DNA from: Channa striata
Taxonomy: Eukaryota; Chordata; Actinopteri; Anabantiformes; Channidae
Direction of reading: 5' to 3'
DNA length: 64,000 nt
Assembly: GCA_033026295.1 (NCBI GenBank)
Contig: JAUPFM010000114.1
Coordinates: forward strand, 1-64,000
Shown here: piece by piece, positions 1 to 9,780 of the stretch
Position numbering within the stretch: position 1 is the stretch's first letter
Layout of the letters: each line of letters begins with the position of its first letter
Notes under the pieces: generated by a model
Told to the model about the DNA's origin: nothing
What the model saw: the letters and a program-made list of their open reading frames with translations, nothing else
The model's database searches: none
Made by a program: the position numbers and the translations under genes

Positions 1-581
1 GCCGGTTTAGTTTCTGTAATGACGGTATGATTTGTCCGTGGCCGCAATTAAAACACTGTGACTCTGCGAGGAAGAGCCGAGAGTGAATAAAATCATAGAT
101 CATAATCATAAAACGTTATTTTCTGGTTGTTACGTTGTCAAACACAAACACGGTCGAACAAGGATGAAATGAACTAAAATGCAAGTTTGTGCTGCTCTGT
201 GGCCTCGTTTGCTCTGGCAACCTGAGTCATTTAGCGTCGTTAAAGTCCCTGAGAATGACTTCGATTGATGGGATGTTTAAGTTTGTATTTGATATACATT
301 TCACCATGAAATGGTTATTTCGATAAACCATAAACGACGAGCCGGTTTTTCGTTCGGTTCTCGCAGGACTGAAGTCTAACGCTGTTCCGGGGACAATAAT
401 TATTGCCTTAGTATATTGGGAAAAACTAAGTTGAGCACCAAAATGGAAATGCGTGTGTTCTGACTTCATTTAAATATTTCAAGAGACCAAAGTAGCGAAA
501 ATGAAAATATAACTGTGGAGCAGCTTCTTGTGTATAAGTGATGCGGATTCCCTCATCCACGTTTTCCTGTGTGCAGCAGAG
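1..581. other. Unit start, no gene seen
   Basis: Moderately GC sequence common to all units. An antisense ORF at 227-469 is present in several units but changes length and frame between them. I see no domain in it. Confidence 0.5.
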
Positions 582-668
582 ATGGAGCAGGCAGCTCAGG
601 CAACGTCAAACGGACTCAACAAGACCGGACAAAATCCCTGCTCCTTCTGGTCCGTGGAAAATTGCTAA
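582..668 (+). other. 28-codon ORF with good Kozak context, unit 1
   Basis: ATG in gcagagATGg follows an acceptor-like tgtgtgcag. The frame reads MEQAAQATSNGLNKTGQNPC then SFWSVENC and TAA. It points away from the nanog gene of the preceding unit, about 1 kb from that promoter. No family recognised. Confidence 0.25.
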
Positions 669-2040
669 AAAAATTATAATCGTGCAGACTGTTCTGTGTG
701 ATTTACAAAAAGCTTGTTGGCTGTTAGATAAAACCACAAATTATTACAACGATGTAAGTTCTGCAGCCCCCACGTTTTTATTTTATTAAAGGACCCTGTA
801 GCAGCTGGACCTGGTGAATTTTCTGTGCACTCTATTTAATCTTCACCCAGTTTCCGTTTAACGAAGGGACATATTTTATATTTTCAGAGACGTTTAGCTC
901 AAATGGAGTTCAAATCAATAGAAAACTTTTAGTCCACTTTCAAAAGTCTTAAATCCAAAGTTTACATTTTTAATTTGTAATATATTAGTCAGTCCAAATT
1001 TTATTAAAAAAGTAAATCCTCTTTCATGACGCTAAAATGTTTGTATTCATGACTTACATTTAGACCGTTTTTTGGATTATTATAAAATTATTATCATTTA
1101 GTAAATATTATTTTTCAAATTAATTTATTAATTAATATTTACAAACGTGAACTAATAATATATAAATAACCTTTTTTTTCAACAGTTTTCTAGTGACGAA
1201 ATACAGGCTGATTAGTGGTGAGATAACTTGCTGGTCATAAAATGTTTTTAAAAATTAACTTGTTATATTAAATATAATTTAATAAAATAATTTGCCTTTA
1301 TCATGTTTTTTATTATTCACATGGTGTCATTTTAGAAAGAGAAAGAATAAGACAGATGCAGGTAGATTTTAAAACTTTGATTACATCTGATTTATTCCTG
1401 TGACTAAATTATTTTTCTTTTGAAACAGTTTTCAAAAGTTAATTGTGACATGAAAAGAAAATACATCTTGCTCAAAGTTTTTTTTCCCCAGATATGTTTT
1501 GTTTTAACAAATATCAGTAAATAACAGACGGTCCCTAATATGATGCACCAACAGATGTAAAGATATCTGCAGGTTGCACTTGACTCTTATTTTAGCAAAA
1601 AACTTACATCAGGGTCAAGTTTTACGTTAAGATATTCAGCCATTTGGTCAAAATGTTAATATGTTGGTTGAGTTGACGCAGATCAGGTTTTGGAGAAATG
1701 ATCCCATAGTATTTTTCTTCACGCTAATTAGTTTATTGGCCATTTTTAAAGTAAAGTGTGTTTGATTGGTAGTGGGTAAAAACTGGTTTAATACTCACTA
1801 ACCTTGATCCTCAGCATGACTATTGCTAGTTTGATATGAAAATACATTCACCATTGACCTGTGGTAGAATTTGTTCTTTCAGAGGTTTGAAGACTGAGAC
1901 TGTCGAGTCTTTTTTTTAACCAGAAATGACATTGATCAGTTAAACGTGAACCGGCTCCATGAAAAGTTTCTACAAATCTACAAATCTACAAAGAAATATG
2001 ACTTTAACCAATCTGTGGCAGGGCCACAAACCTAAATTAG
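669..2040. other. AT-rich block, unit 1, no gene seen
   Basis: Strongly AT-rich with many small indels relative to the other units; the most variable part of the repeat. No coding region supported. Confidence 0.6.
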
Positions 2041-2400
2041 TTTTTGGGAAACATGCAGATCAACACATTTATTCTTTTAATGAACATATAGGGAAACTGC
2101 ATGAGGCATTTCACCTGTACAATCAAGGAATTTCTTTGGCCCGGGCTAAAGGACAATGGTTGATGTCGACTTGATGCTCCTTTTAGTTCTGATGCTAATT
2201 TGCTGCACGTCTCTTTGTCCTCACCCACCACATCAACCACCTTCTGCAGGCCCCGGCTCATACAAGAAGAGGGGGGCACACCCTGTCCACATCCGTAGAA
2301 ATGTTAATTAGACTCCGTGTTCAGACATTAATTCACCTCCAACTTCGTCATTGTCAAATCAAGAAGGAGGGAAACACAAAGCGGATGGTAACGTGCAGGT
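2041..2400 (-). pseudogene. Exon-like segment, inverted copy I, unit 1
   Basis: The - strand holds an open stretch with LQKVVDVVGEDKETCSKLAS, then ELKGASSRHQPLSFSPGQRN and SLIVQ, ending at a plausible donor CAG/GTGAAA. The preceding ~150 bp (TGTGTTTCCCTCCTT and onward) are intron-like and match the flanks of direct copies A and B of the same unit. I do not recognise the protein. It is the least decayed of the three copies. Confidence 0.5.
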
Positions 2401-3330
2401 TAATCTAATTTGTCTTTGTTAAAGGGGGTCGGGTGTTGTAGAGTTTGTTGTGGTGATGTAGGGGAAACCTAAACCTGTTGGCACAAAGACCTCCACCGTC
2501 TGCTTACCGACCTGCACAACATACACCCTCCATCTATGGGGATATTCTGCTTTCCTCACCTCCAGATGCTGTAAATGGCTGAAGGCGTATGCTGCTAAAA
2601 ACAAGCCCAAACATATTCATAATTGTTGACTGGTAAAAATATTGTTATTTGCGTGATTGCAACATTCCTGTAACTCTGCAATGTAGCTCAGAAATGTACA
2701 TGAAATCTTTGTATTTGAGTTTTATTTTAATTGTCCCAAATAAAGTAACCCTCTTTACATTTTACATTACAAAAAGTCCAATATCTTGTTTCAGTATTTT
2801 GCAAAAACAATAACTCATTATCAAAGGTCTGCTAGTTCATCCCTGTTTAAATAAAAATACTCAACTATATCATCGGCTCTTCTGTCTTTTATTAGTTATC
2901 ACTCTTTGTTGAATAAATGTAAAACTACATTGTAACTTTAAACCTTTAAATTGACAAAGAGTGAACACAGAGGTCAGTACACTGATTCCTGTTTTACTCT
3001 GTGTAAGACTCTCGGGTCCAGCTGCTGCAGGGTCCTTCTTGGTTTGCTGGGGTGGGGGCTGCTGTCTCAGCGGCCACTAGAATTTGTGATGTATGTTTCT
3101 ACTTGTTCTCTGATGCAGTTTGAGGCTTTGTTGCTTTTTAAGGTTGTATATGCTCGTACGAAGCTGTTTTGCACCTTGGTACAAAAGATTAAAAAAAAAC
3201 ACATTACCATGGGAAAAATAATATATATTTTTAGGAGAAGAACCTGCACCTTTGCATGTGGCCCATCCCTCCAGGTGGGGAGGCGTCTGGGCTCAGCATG
3301 ATCCCGTATCTTCCGTTTTGTCTTTAATAC
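2401..3330. other. Conserved noncoding block, unit 1
   Basis: Well conserved between units. Overlapping ORFs on both strands near 2419-2640 and a + ORF at 2951-3301 recur in several units but show no family signature. I leave them unannotated as genes. Confidence 0.45.
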
Positions 3331-3371
3331 TGCGATGGCCGGGAATCCAACCCCGGTCAACTGCTTGGAAG
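3331..3371 (-). pseudogene. Truncated tRNA-Gly(TCC), 3' half, unit 1
   Basis: Matches the complete tRNA-Gly from the anticodon to the 3' end. The 5' half is missing, cut in the anticodon loop at ggaagg and replaced by unrelated sequence. The T arm also has substitutions (gggaatccaaccccgg), so this is the most degraded of the three. Confidence 0.88.
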
Positions 3372-3535
3372 GTGTATGATCAGCAGTTAAAAGAAGAAAA
3401 GCCTGACAGATAACTAATCTGTTATTGCCATTAAATTGCTTAATGAGCATCTGAGAGGTGTGTCCTGTCTCTTAACTTGCTCTCCGATTTTTTGTCTGTA
3501 GCTGTTTCCATATTAAAGCCATATTGAAGCCACTG

Positions 3536-3608
3536 CGCCCAACGTGGGGCTCGAACCCACGACCCTGAGATTAAGAGTCTCATGCTCTACCGACTGAGCT
3601 AGTCGGGC
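3536..3608 (-). tRNA. tRNA-Lys(CTT), unit 1
   Basis: 73 nt reading GCCCGACTAGCTCAGTCGG at the 5' end. The acceptor stem GCCCGAC/GTTGGGC pairs (one G-T), the anticodon loop is CTCTTAA with CTT, the T loop is GGTTCGAGCC and the discriminator is G. A and B boxes are intact. No T4 run follows within about 100 nt on the transcribed strand, so termination would have to use a weaker signal. Confidence 0.93.
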
Positions 3609-3727
3609 CACGAGAGGCCTGCAAAAAGTGTCATTCCACATATTCCAATGCCCGATCCGTAAGTGTTTGCGTGCACATCATGGCCACCTCACTTTATGTC
3701 TCAAGTGACATAATGATGGCTGCAAAC

Positions 3728-3759
3728 TCTGGCGCCTTAGACCGCTGGGTCATCCTGAC
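3728..3759 (-). pseudogene. tRNA-Leu 5' fragment, unit 1
   Basis: About 32 nt copying the 5' part of tRNA-Leu(CAA), from the first base to the anticodon stem, plus the same 5' flank (agccattggtg). Two substitutions lie in the D stem region (gctgggtc for gctcggcc). It cannot fold as a tRNA. Confidence 0.8.
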
Positions 3760-3870
3760 AGCCATTGGTGGGCACTGTGTCTTCAACATCATACCTGAAG
3801 TGGCTGTTGTGTCATGTGGAGTCCCACAGGGTTCATTCTTGGCTCCAATTCTGTTGGCTATAACATATAT
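3760..3870 (+). mobile_element. LINE reverse-transcriptase fragment, unit 1
   Basis: The translation contains VAVVSCGVPQGSFLAPIL, the reverse-transcriptase motif around GVPQGS of non-LTR retrotransposons. Only about 35 residues remain and the frame is lost just after. The element is dead. Confidence 0.75.
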
Positions 3871-3980
3871 ATGCATCCTCTTGTGGATATCCTCCTCAAG
3901 ATATTGAGGTCATTTCCTGTTAACAACTTTTGTTAATAAGAAAAGGGTTCAATGCTGAACCATGAGATCTGTAAATCCAT

Positions 3981-4309
3981 GATTGTTCATGCTATTCTTT
4001 TTTGTGGAATTGATTATTGTAATTCGGTTTTTACTTGTTGTAATAAGTCAACTGTAAATTCACAGGCGGACAGGCTCCTCAGTACATCGCAGACCTATTG
4101 ACCCCATGCCCATCAAATCTCTCCGTTCCTCAGGTCAGACCATCCTGATGGTCCCCGAAACCCGTTTGGAAACTTGGGGGGACCTGTCTTTTCATGCTGT
4201 AGCTCCCAGACACTGCAATGCCTTGCCCCTGTCCTTGCGTAATGCTGAATCTGTTGATGGTTTTAAAAAGAAGCTGAAGATACACTTATTTAGACAGGCT
4301 TTTAGTTGA
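3981..4309 (+). mobile_element. L2-like LINE ORF2 C-terminal fragment, unit 1
   Basis: Begins with IVHAILFCGIDYCNSVF and, after a frameshift, continues as SLRSSGQTILMVPETRLETW and PRHCNALPLSLRNAESVDGF to KIHLFRQAF. This is the usual order at the C-terminus of fish L2-type reverse transcriptases. The final 67 codons (4106-4309) are open up to a natural-looking stop. Confidence 0.85.
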
Positions 4310-4560
4310 CTGAGCTTTTAGGTTTTAACAGTTTTTTTTTCATTGTTATTACTTATTAAGTGTTTGCGTAAACATCCTGGCCACCTTTCTTAAAACGAGT
4401 TGATGGTGAGCGTCAGTTGTGCGCCTGGTCAGAAATGAACTCCAAGACAACGACGAGCAAGAGATTCAGTATTCAGTCAGTAATGATTTGATCCTATTCT
4501 GCCCATAGCGGTCAAAAGAAAAAGTTGTTAGATACAAACAGGTCTAAATGGGCAAATGAT

Positions 4561-4668
4561 TGTCAGGAGTGGGATTTGAACCCACGCCTCCATTAGGAGA
4601 CCAGAAGTCCCTTTCGGGAAGGAGTCCATCCTTGAGTCTGGCGCCTTAGACCGCTCGGCCATCCTGAC
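4561..4668 (-). tRNA. tRNA-Leu(CAA) with intron, unit 1
   Basis: 108 nt from GTCAGGATGGCCGAGCGG to the discriminator A. The acceptor stem GTCAGGA/TCCTGAC is fully paired, the anticodon is CAA in GACTCAAG, and the class II long variable arm is TCTCCTAATGGAGG. An intron of about 24 nt follows the anticodon loop and contains a TCCC/GGGA hairpin. The B box is GGTTCAAATCC. A T5 run about 50 nt downstream (gaaaaag on +) can end transcription. Confidence 0.93.
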
Positions 4669-4872
4669 AGCCATTGGTTGGCACTATGTCTTTAGGATCG
4701 TGGCATCAACTTATGAGTTTCTTGATCTTTGAAGATTTCTTGAGCTCTTTGTTTTCTAAATTAGTGACTTATCTGTGTATAAACTATCACTTGGGGCATA
4801 AGATTTGTTTACGCAAACACCTTCTCTCCTGAAATAACTAAAAAAACTAGCTAACGCTGACTATACCTAATG

Positions 4873-5111
4873 TCGGACTAGTTTTCTCTGCCTGCCAAAT
4901 CTGATCAGTGACGACATGTATAGCCGCATGTTGTCATTCTCGCTGGCTGTCTAGGTGGTGTCCAGCAAACGATGTGGGCTACATAGACAATTGGAAAAGT
5001 TTTTGGGGAAAACCTAGGCTTATTAGGAGAGACGGCATCCATCCTACTTTGGATGGTGCCTCTGTCTTATCAAAAAATATGGCTGATTTTATTAGACAAC
5101 CAAAAGATTGA
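4873..5111 (+). mobile_element. LINE ORF1 SGNH-hydrolase-like fragment, unit 1 (disrupted)
   Basis: Encodes WCPANDVGYIDNWKSFWGKP and RRDGIHPTLDGASVLSKNM. This resembles the C-terminal half of the SGNH esterase-like domain found in ORF1 of fish L2/CR1-type LINEs; DGIHPT carries the Asp and His expected of the catalytic pair. The first half is disrupted by small deletions. Confidence 0.72.
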
Positions 5112-5190
5112 CAGGCCAGAGTTGAGCCTAGGACGCAGAGATCCAGTCCTACACGCCTCTCTGCAGTATCCTTACAGCCGCCACCCCCCT

Positions 5191-5412
5191 CCACTGGACT
5201 CTGTGGAGGAGGTGGGTGAGAGGAGGATGTTGGCCAAGCTGACATCCATCATGGACAACACCTCTCACCCGCTGCACCAGACAGTGGAGGCTCTGTGCAG
5301 CTCCTTCAGTGGCCGACTGATCCACCCTCAGTGTAGGACAGAGCGCTACCGCAGGTCTTTCATTCCCACCGCGGTTAGACTCTATAACAATTCCACTCAG
5401 TCTACTTGTCCT
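5191..5412 (+). mobile_element. LINE ORF2 C-terminal fragment (second family), unit 1
   Basis: The translation has ERRMLAKLTSIMDNTSHPLH, TVEALCSSFSGRLIHPQC and ERYRRSFIPTAVRLYNNS, a C-terminal block seen in several fish non-LTR elements. I do not assign the clade. The same family occurs antisense at 9256-9450. Confidence 0.72.
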
Positions 5413-6067
5413 TTAAACACTTACTCAACAACAACACTTTCGTATTTACATTCCAAATCAACTTTCTCGGGTGATGGCGGGAGTTTACATGCAGCTGAGA
5501 AGCCTGGTTACTGTAAATCAATGTAAACATGCAGCAGCAAAGTCATGAGGTTTCTTCTCCAGCTATTTTGGGAACATGGTTCATCAATTTTAACTGCTGA
5601 GTGACAGAACATGCTGCTTGAAAATAAACTATTTTAATTAAACAATCTCCTGTCATTTTTTTCTAAATTGTTTTTTTAAGATTAAGGCATAGAAATGGTG
5701 AGGACATATCAAACAGTGTGTGATGGCTGTAGGGATGCTGCTAAAACAAACCCAATCACAACACTAGCAGTATCAGGCCCTTGAAACAGTGTAAACACAT
5801 ATAGCACATACAGCTCACTACATGTGTCTATGATAACGAGAATATGCACTCGTGAGCAAGTGTGTTGGAAGCAGTAATTTAATATTTGTAGTACATATAT
5901 TGCAATTGGCACAAAATGGGCAAATTCCTGAGCTGTTGGTTTGGGGTGAGCGTGTCTCTGTGTCTGTGGAGATTAGGCCCCGTGGCATAGGGGCCCACAG
6001 ATAGACAGATGCTGCTTTACACCTCTACGAGGCGCTTTGTGTCAGACTGATTCATTATTGGCTTTAG
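5413..6067. other. Noncoding stretch, unit 1
   Basis: Follows the LINE tail. An antisense ORF (5709-5912) is extended in units 2, 4 and 5 but shortened by indels elsewhere; no domain. Nothing else seen. Confidence 0.5.
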
Positions 6068-6142
6068 AAAGACTTTGATTTAAAAATGAGACGCCACGGC
6101 ACCAAAATGACCCCCGACCCACCGAGCCTGTCCCTGGAATGA
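6068..6142 (+). other. Terminal-exon-like ORF, unit 1 (shortened)
   Basis: After an acceptor-like ggctttag the frame reads KDFDLKMRRHGTKMTPDPPS then LSLE and TGA, seven codons earlier than in units 2, 3 and 5. An AATAAA follows about 30 bp on. Product not recognised. Confidence 0.3.
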
Positions 6143-6576
6143 CAGCAGCCTTTTGTTTTGTATATATACAGTTGAATAAAGCCAGTTATTAAGCTGTGAC
6201 ATGTATACCTGCAGATCTAAGCCCCACACACAGCACAATGTGGTAGAAGTGTGTCAGCTCAGGGCTCCAGAGTGGAAGTATATGAAGTACTGGTTCAATT
6301 TTTAGTCATGTAAAAGGTTTTGAACAGGAAATGTCGCTGAAATACAAATCTTAGAGTACAACACTAAAAAAACAATAGATTTTAATCAATAATTGCTATG
6401 ATAATTAATTGTGCAAAATATGTACAAGAAAGATCAGAGGTCACTGTGTGTAAAAGTGTTAACGATTTACGCGCTGGTTGGCCCATAATTATACATTGGC
6501 GTTTTTCATTGTTATAACATTCAATTTAAAACAATCATATCATCATGATCAGCCACCAAAGGATCATAAACGCTGC

Positions 6577-6720
6577 TAAATGAGCCGGAGCTGCTTGCAC
6601 CGCGCCCTCCTCTCCGTTAGCGGGCGCTGTTTGTTGCCGGCAGCTGCTGCTCAGGCAGGTTCTGTCGGCGGGCTCACACTTGGTTGGTTTGGTTATGAGA
6701 AATAATTAATAAGCTGGCGC
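6577..6720. other. GC-rich CpG patch, unit 1
   Basis: A short CpG-dense stretch (ccgcgccctcctctccgtta, gcgggcgctg) just left of the MITE, in an otherwise AT-rich region. Also present near 19735, 30895, 41690 and 55015. It could be an old promoter; nothing proves it. Confidence 0.4.
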
Positions 6721-6767
6721 CAAACCACCAACTGATGTTCATTCAACTCGCCCCACTGTGTTTTATC

Positions 6768-7429
6768 CAGCGGTGGCTGAAGTCAAAAACTGGACTTAAG
6801 TCAAAAAAACTGGACTTAAGTCAAAGTCAGTAAGTACAAGATTTATATTTTACTTAATGTATTAAAGTCAAAGTACTCAACCAGCAGTGCTGCTTTATGA
6901 TTTTATTTTGGAGCATTTACTCATTAATCGTAATAGACACAAATGATGAGTTCAAGCTGTTTTTTGATCTGATGCTTTTTCAGTTTTATTTCTAAACGGC
7001 TCGTGTTGCAGCATCACACACTGACAGTTACAGTCTAAGAATTTAACAGGATAAATTTTGACATAAATGTATTTGCTTCTCTTGTATCATTATTTTATTA
7101 TTTGCACCTGGTTTAATCCAAGCAAACACAGCGGACTGTGGCGCGTAACGTCACTGCGCAGTAGCTGTTTCCTTCAGAAAATAGAACAACAAAAAAAATA
7201 TATCTTATTGGGTCAATCAGTCATATTCATGTGTGAATCAGCAGGGACCAGCTGTGTCCCAGTTCTCGGAGAAGTAGAACCAAGAACTCGCGTAGCTCCG
7301 CTTCACATCTCGTCCGTTTGTGGCACCGAGAAAAGGAGGCAACGTGGAATTCAAGTTAAGGAAACGTTTGTACGTACTTCAGTAAAGTAGAGATATGTGA
7401 AAAATGTACTTAAGTACCTTCCACCACTG
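6768..7429. mobile_element. hAT-type MITE with 8-bp target duplication, unit 1
   Basis: Ends are cagcggtgg and, inverted, cagtggtggaagg, the terminal motif of many fish non-autonomous hAT elements. The 8-bp duplication gttttatc flanks it exactly at 6760-6767 and 7430-7437. Inside, cttaagtcaaagt-type subterminal repeats occur at both ends. No transposase is encoded. Confidence 0.85.
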
Positions 7430-7740
7430 GTTTTATCATAAACTACAGATTTTATCATGAACTGCTCTCAGCTAGTAACTTGATTGTGTTGCACGTTGTA
7501 ATTTGTACAGATTTATATCTACTGTCCTTTTTAATCCAACGTTAACTGTGGCAGCAGCAAAAACCAAGTGTTTGCCTGGTTTGAAGCATTTGACACTGTG
7601 AAAAACTTTTGTGGGCAGATTCATATATTTTGAAGATATATGCTTTGATATAAATGATGATTAAGTAACGTGATCAGAATTTCTATGCTCTTAATTTTTC
7701 TTTATAATTGTTATTCTGATGACTCGATTTTCTGTGTCAG

Positions 7741-8520
7741 GTGCCATTTTGACTGCAGCTCCACCACCTGATGAGCAGGACCCAGACGATGACAATCATT
7801 TATTAATTTGATGTGTTTTTAGATTTTTGATGTTATGGCACTTCATATGCCCCCTGAGAAGCTCTTTCAACAATTGGTGAGTCATTCTTTCGTTATGATA
7901 TTTTTCAATTTCGCTGTTTTGATTTTTAAGTCTGTACAATGTGTCTTTGTCCACTGGGTTTTGTGTTACTACTTGTGAGCTTTTTTTAACTTTATTAATT
8001 ACTCGAGTCTGCTATGTTTTCATATGCATCAGATGCCCTTCACCCAAGCCTGCCTTGCCAGCGAAAACACACATCACAAAACATACACAACAGAGCATAT
8101 GGTGTTAGTTAGGTTAGTTTTAAGTATTACACCATTCAATGCAATGAGTATTTGTGAATAAATATAGTTTTAATAATACATTATTTCTGTTGCTCAGCCT
8201 GAAGTCAGCAAGTACTGTGCAGAGTTGATGTCTTTGTTGTTGGGATACCTGATGATCCTTGAACCAGGCCAAGGCTGGCCACGTCACCAAGGCCCTTTAT
8301 GCTCTAGAAAACTTTATGGAGAACCTAGGTAAGTTAAATGAAGGGTTATTGTGCAACATGTACAGACACAGACATCTCAGGCATTAATTTTAAAACCCAT
8401 TCTTTCTAGCAACAAAACAAAATGACCCACTTTATCTCCTGGTTTCCCCCCCATGATCAGGATCTGATATTGAGTCCTACCTGCCAACCCTGATGGACAC
8501 ATTGACGCCCTACAAGCATG
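7741..8520 (+). pseudogene. ipo4: Importin-4 (ipo4) pseudogene fragment, unit 1
   Basis: Five consecutive exon remnants in the order of importin-4, a karyopherin-beta nuclear import receptor built of HEAT repeats. Read in pieces: AILTAAPPPDEQDPDD, FDVMALHMPPEKLFQQL, MPFTQACLASEN, PEVSKYCAELMSLLLGY with YALENFMENLG, and SDIESYLPTLMDTLTPYK. These match the IPO4 segment around ALHLPPEKL and YALENFVENLG. Splice-site-like gtgagt, gtaagt and cag signals remain. A deletion in the acidic exon and an extra base after LLGY break the frame; the rest of the gene is absent. Confidence 0.85.
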
Positions 8521-8797
8521 TTATGGAATCTCCACTTTTGCTTAATTAGAGACTAAATTTGAGAAAATTTGAGTCTTTTTCAAATAATGGAATCAAGTAG
8601 CAACTGTTTCCTTTAATGCTGCACAAAATGTAAAAAAAATGCACAGTGTTGTTTTATTAGTGACAGAGTGTGTTTTTGGCATTAATGATTCAGTTTTGCA
8701 GGGTGCTTTGCTTCTGCACCCTGGTCAACAAGCTGTAGGTAGCTGTAAGCGTTTGGAGTTTAGGAAAGCACACAACAAACTCTACGAGAACTTTAAC

Positions 8798-9171
8798 TGA
8801 CCCCCTTTTCACATAGATCAGTTGGGTTTGTCTGCATGTTATCACCCACATGGTCGGTTGTGTTTTCCCTCCTTGCCTCTATTGACTTGAAAATGAAGTT
8901 AGATGTGCATTAATGTGACGGTGACTCCAAATGACTCATTAGCAATTCTTCAGTTGTCTGGCTGGACAGGGCGTGTTCTTCGGCTCCTGTACGACCAAGA
9001 CCTACAGAAGGTGGTTGATGTTGTGAGTGAGGATAAAGAGATGCCAGTAAATTAGCATTAGTATGCACTAAGAGGATTACAGCAGTTTTCGACACCAACG
9101 CTTGACCTTTGGGTCGGGGAAAATAAACTCTTTGATCGTCCAGGTGGAATGCTTCATGCAGGTGCCTTATG
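8798..9171 (+). pseudogene. Exon-like segment, direct copy A, unit 1
   Basis: After an acceptor-like ttcttcag the + strand reads LSGWTGRVLRLLYDQDLQKV and VDVVSEDKE, then hits stops where copy I continues with TCSKLASEL. The upstream 150 bp (tgttttccctccttgcctct) match copies I and B. Confidence 0.5.
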
Positions 9172-9255
9172 GGTTAATTAAAGAAGAAATGTTTCAGCAT
9201 TTTATTTGGCTGAAATGAAACGAGTACCTTGTTCTGTGTAGGTTCCTATAACTGC

Positions 9256-9450
9256 TGAATCACAAGAATTTCCCCACTGTGGGATAAATACAGTCATATC
9301 TTGTGCATTGTATAGTCTGATGGCTGTGGGGGAGGAATGATGACTGACGTTAGCGCTCCTTCCTGCACTAGGGCTGTAATAGTCTTGTGCTGAAGGAGCC
9401 GCTCAGAGCCTCCACAGTGTGGCACAGGGGGTGTATCCATGACGGATAAT
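9256..9450 (-). mobile_element. Antisense LINE C-terminal fragment, unit 1
   Basis: The - strand encodes, across frameshifts, MDTPPVPHC, EALSGSFSTRL and FLPTAIRLYNAQDM, ending in the CCCACAGTGGG-type stretch. It is related to the + strand fragment at 5191-5412. Confidence 0.68.
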
Positions 9451-9504
9451 CCACCTTCTGTATATCAAATAGTTTATTCCCCCAACAACTCAACAACAAG
9501 TTTT

Positions 9505-9780
9505 ACTGACCCCCTATTCACAAACATACATTAGATTATCTCACACATTACCATCCATGTGGCTGTTTGTGTTTTCCCTCCTTGTCTCTATTGACTTGAT
9601 AATGACCAAGTTAGAGGTGACCTGATGTAGGACGTGAGTTTAATGGACTCTTTAGCATTTCTACAGATCTCTAGACAGGGCTCGTTCTTCTGCTCTTTTA
9701 TGAGCCAAGACGTACAGAAGGTGCTTGATGCTGTGGCTGAGGATACAAGAATATGCATTAAATAAGCATTAGTATCCTCG
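9505..9780 (+). pseudogene. Exon-like segment, direct copy B, unit 1
   Basis: After acceptor-like tttctacag the + strand reads SRQGSFFCSFMSQDVQKVLD and AVAEDTR, aligned with copy A WTGRVLRLLYDQDLQKVVD and VVSEDKE. It is separated from copy A by the antisense LINE. Confidence 0.5.

Noticed and set aside
227..469. Antisense 80-codon ORF near the unit start, repeated in several units
   Set aside because: Start and length vary between units by indels and substitutions; no recognisable motif and no splice context.
2419..2610. Overlapping ORFs on both strands (RWRVYVVQVGKQTVEVFVP on -)
   Set aside because: Open on both strands and shared by all units, but no match to a family I know; kept as unannotated conserved block.
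5709..5912. Antisense ORF of 67-111 codons in the stretch before the terminal-exon-like ORF
   Set aside because: Length differs in each unit, with hydrophobic AT-driven composition and no domain.
7067..7390. 107-codon ORF inside the MITE of unit 1
   Set aside because: Lies between the inverted ends of a non-autonomous element; broken by a stop in the other units and unlike any transposase.
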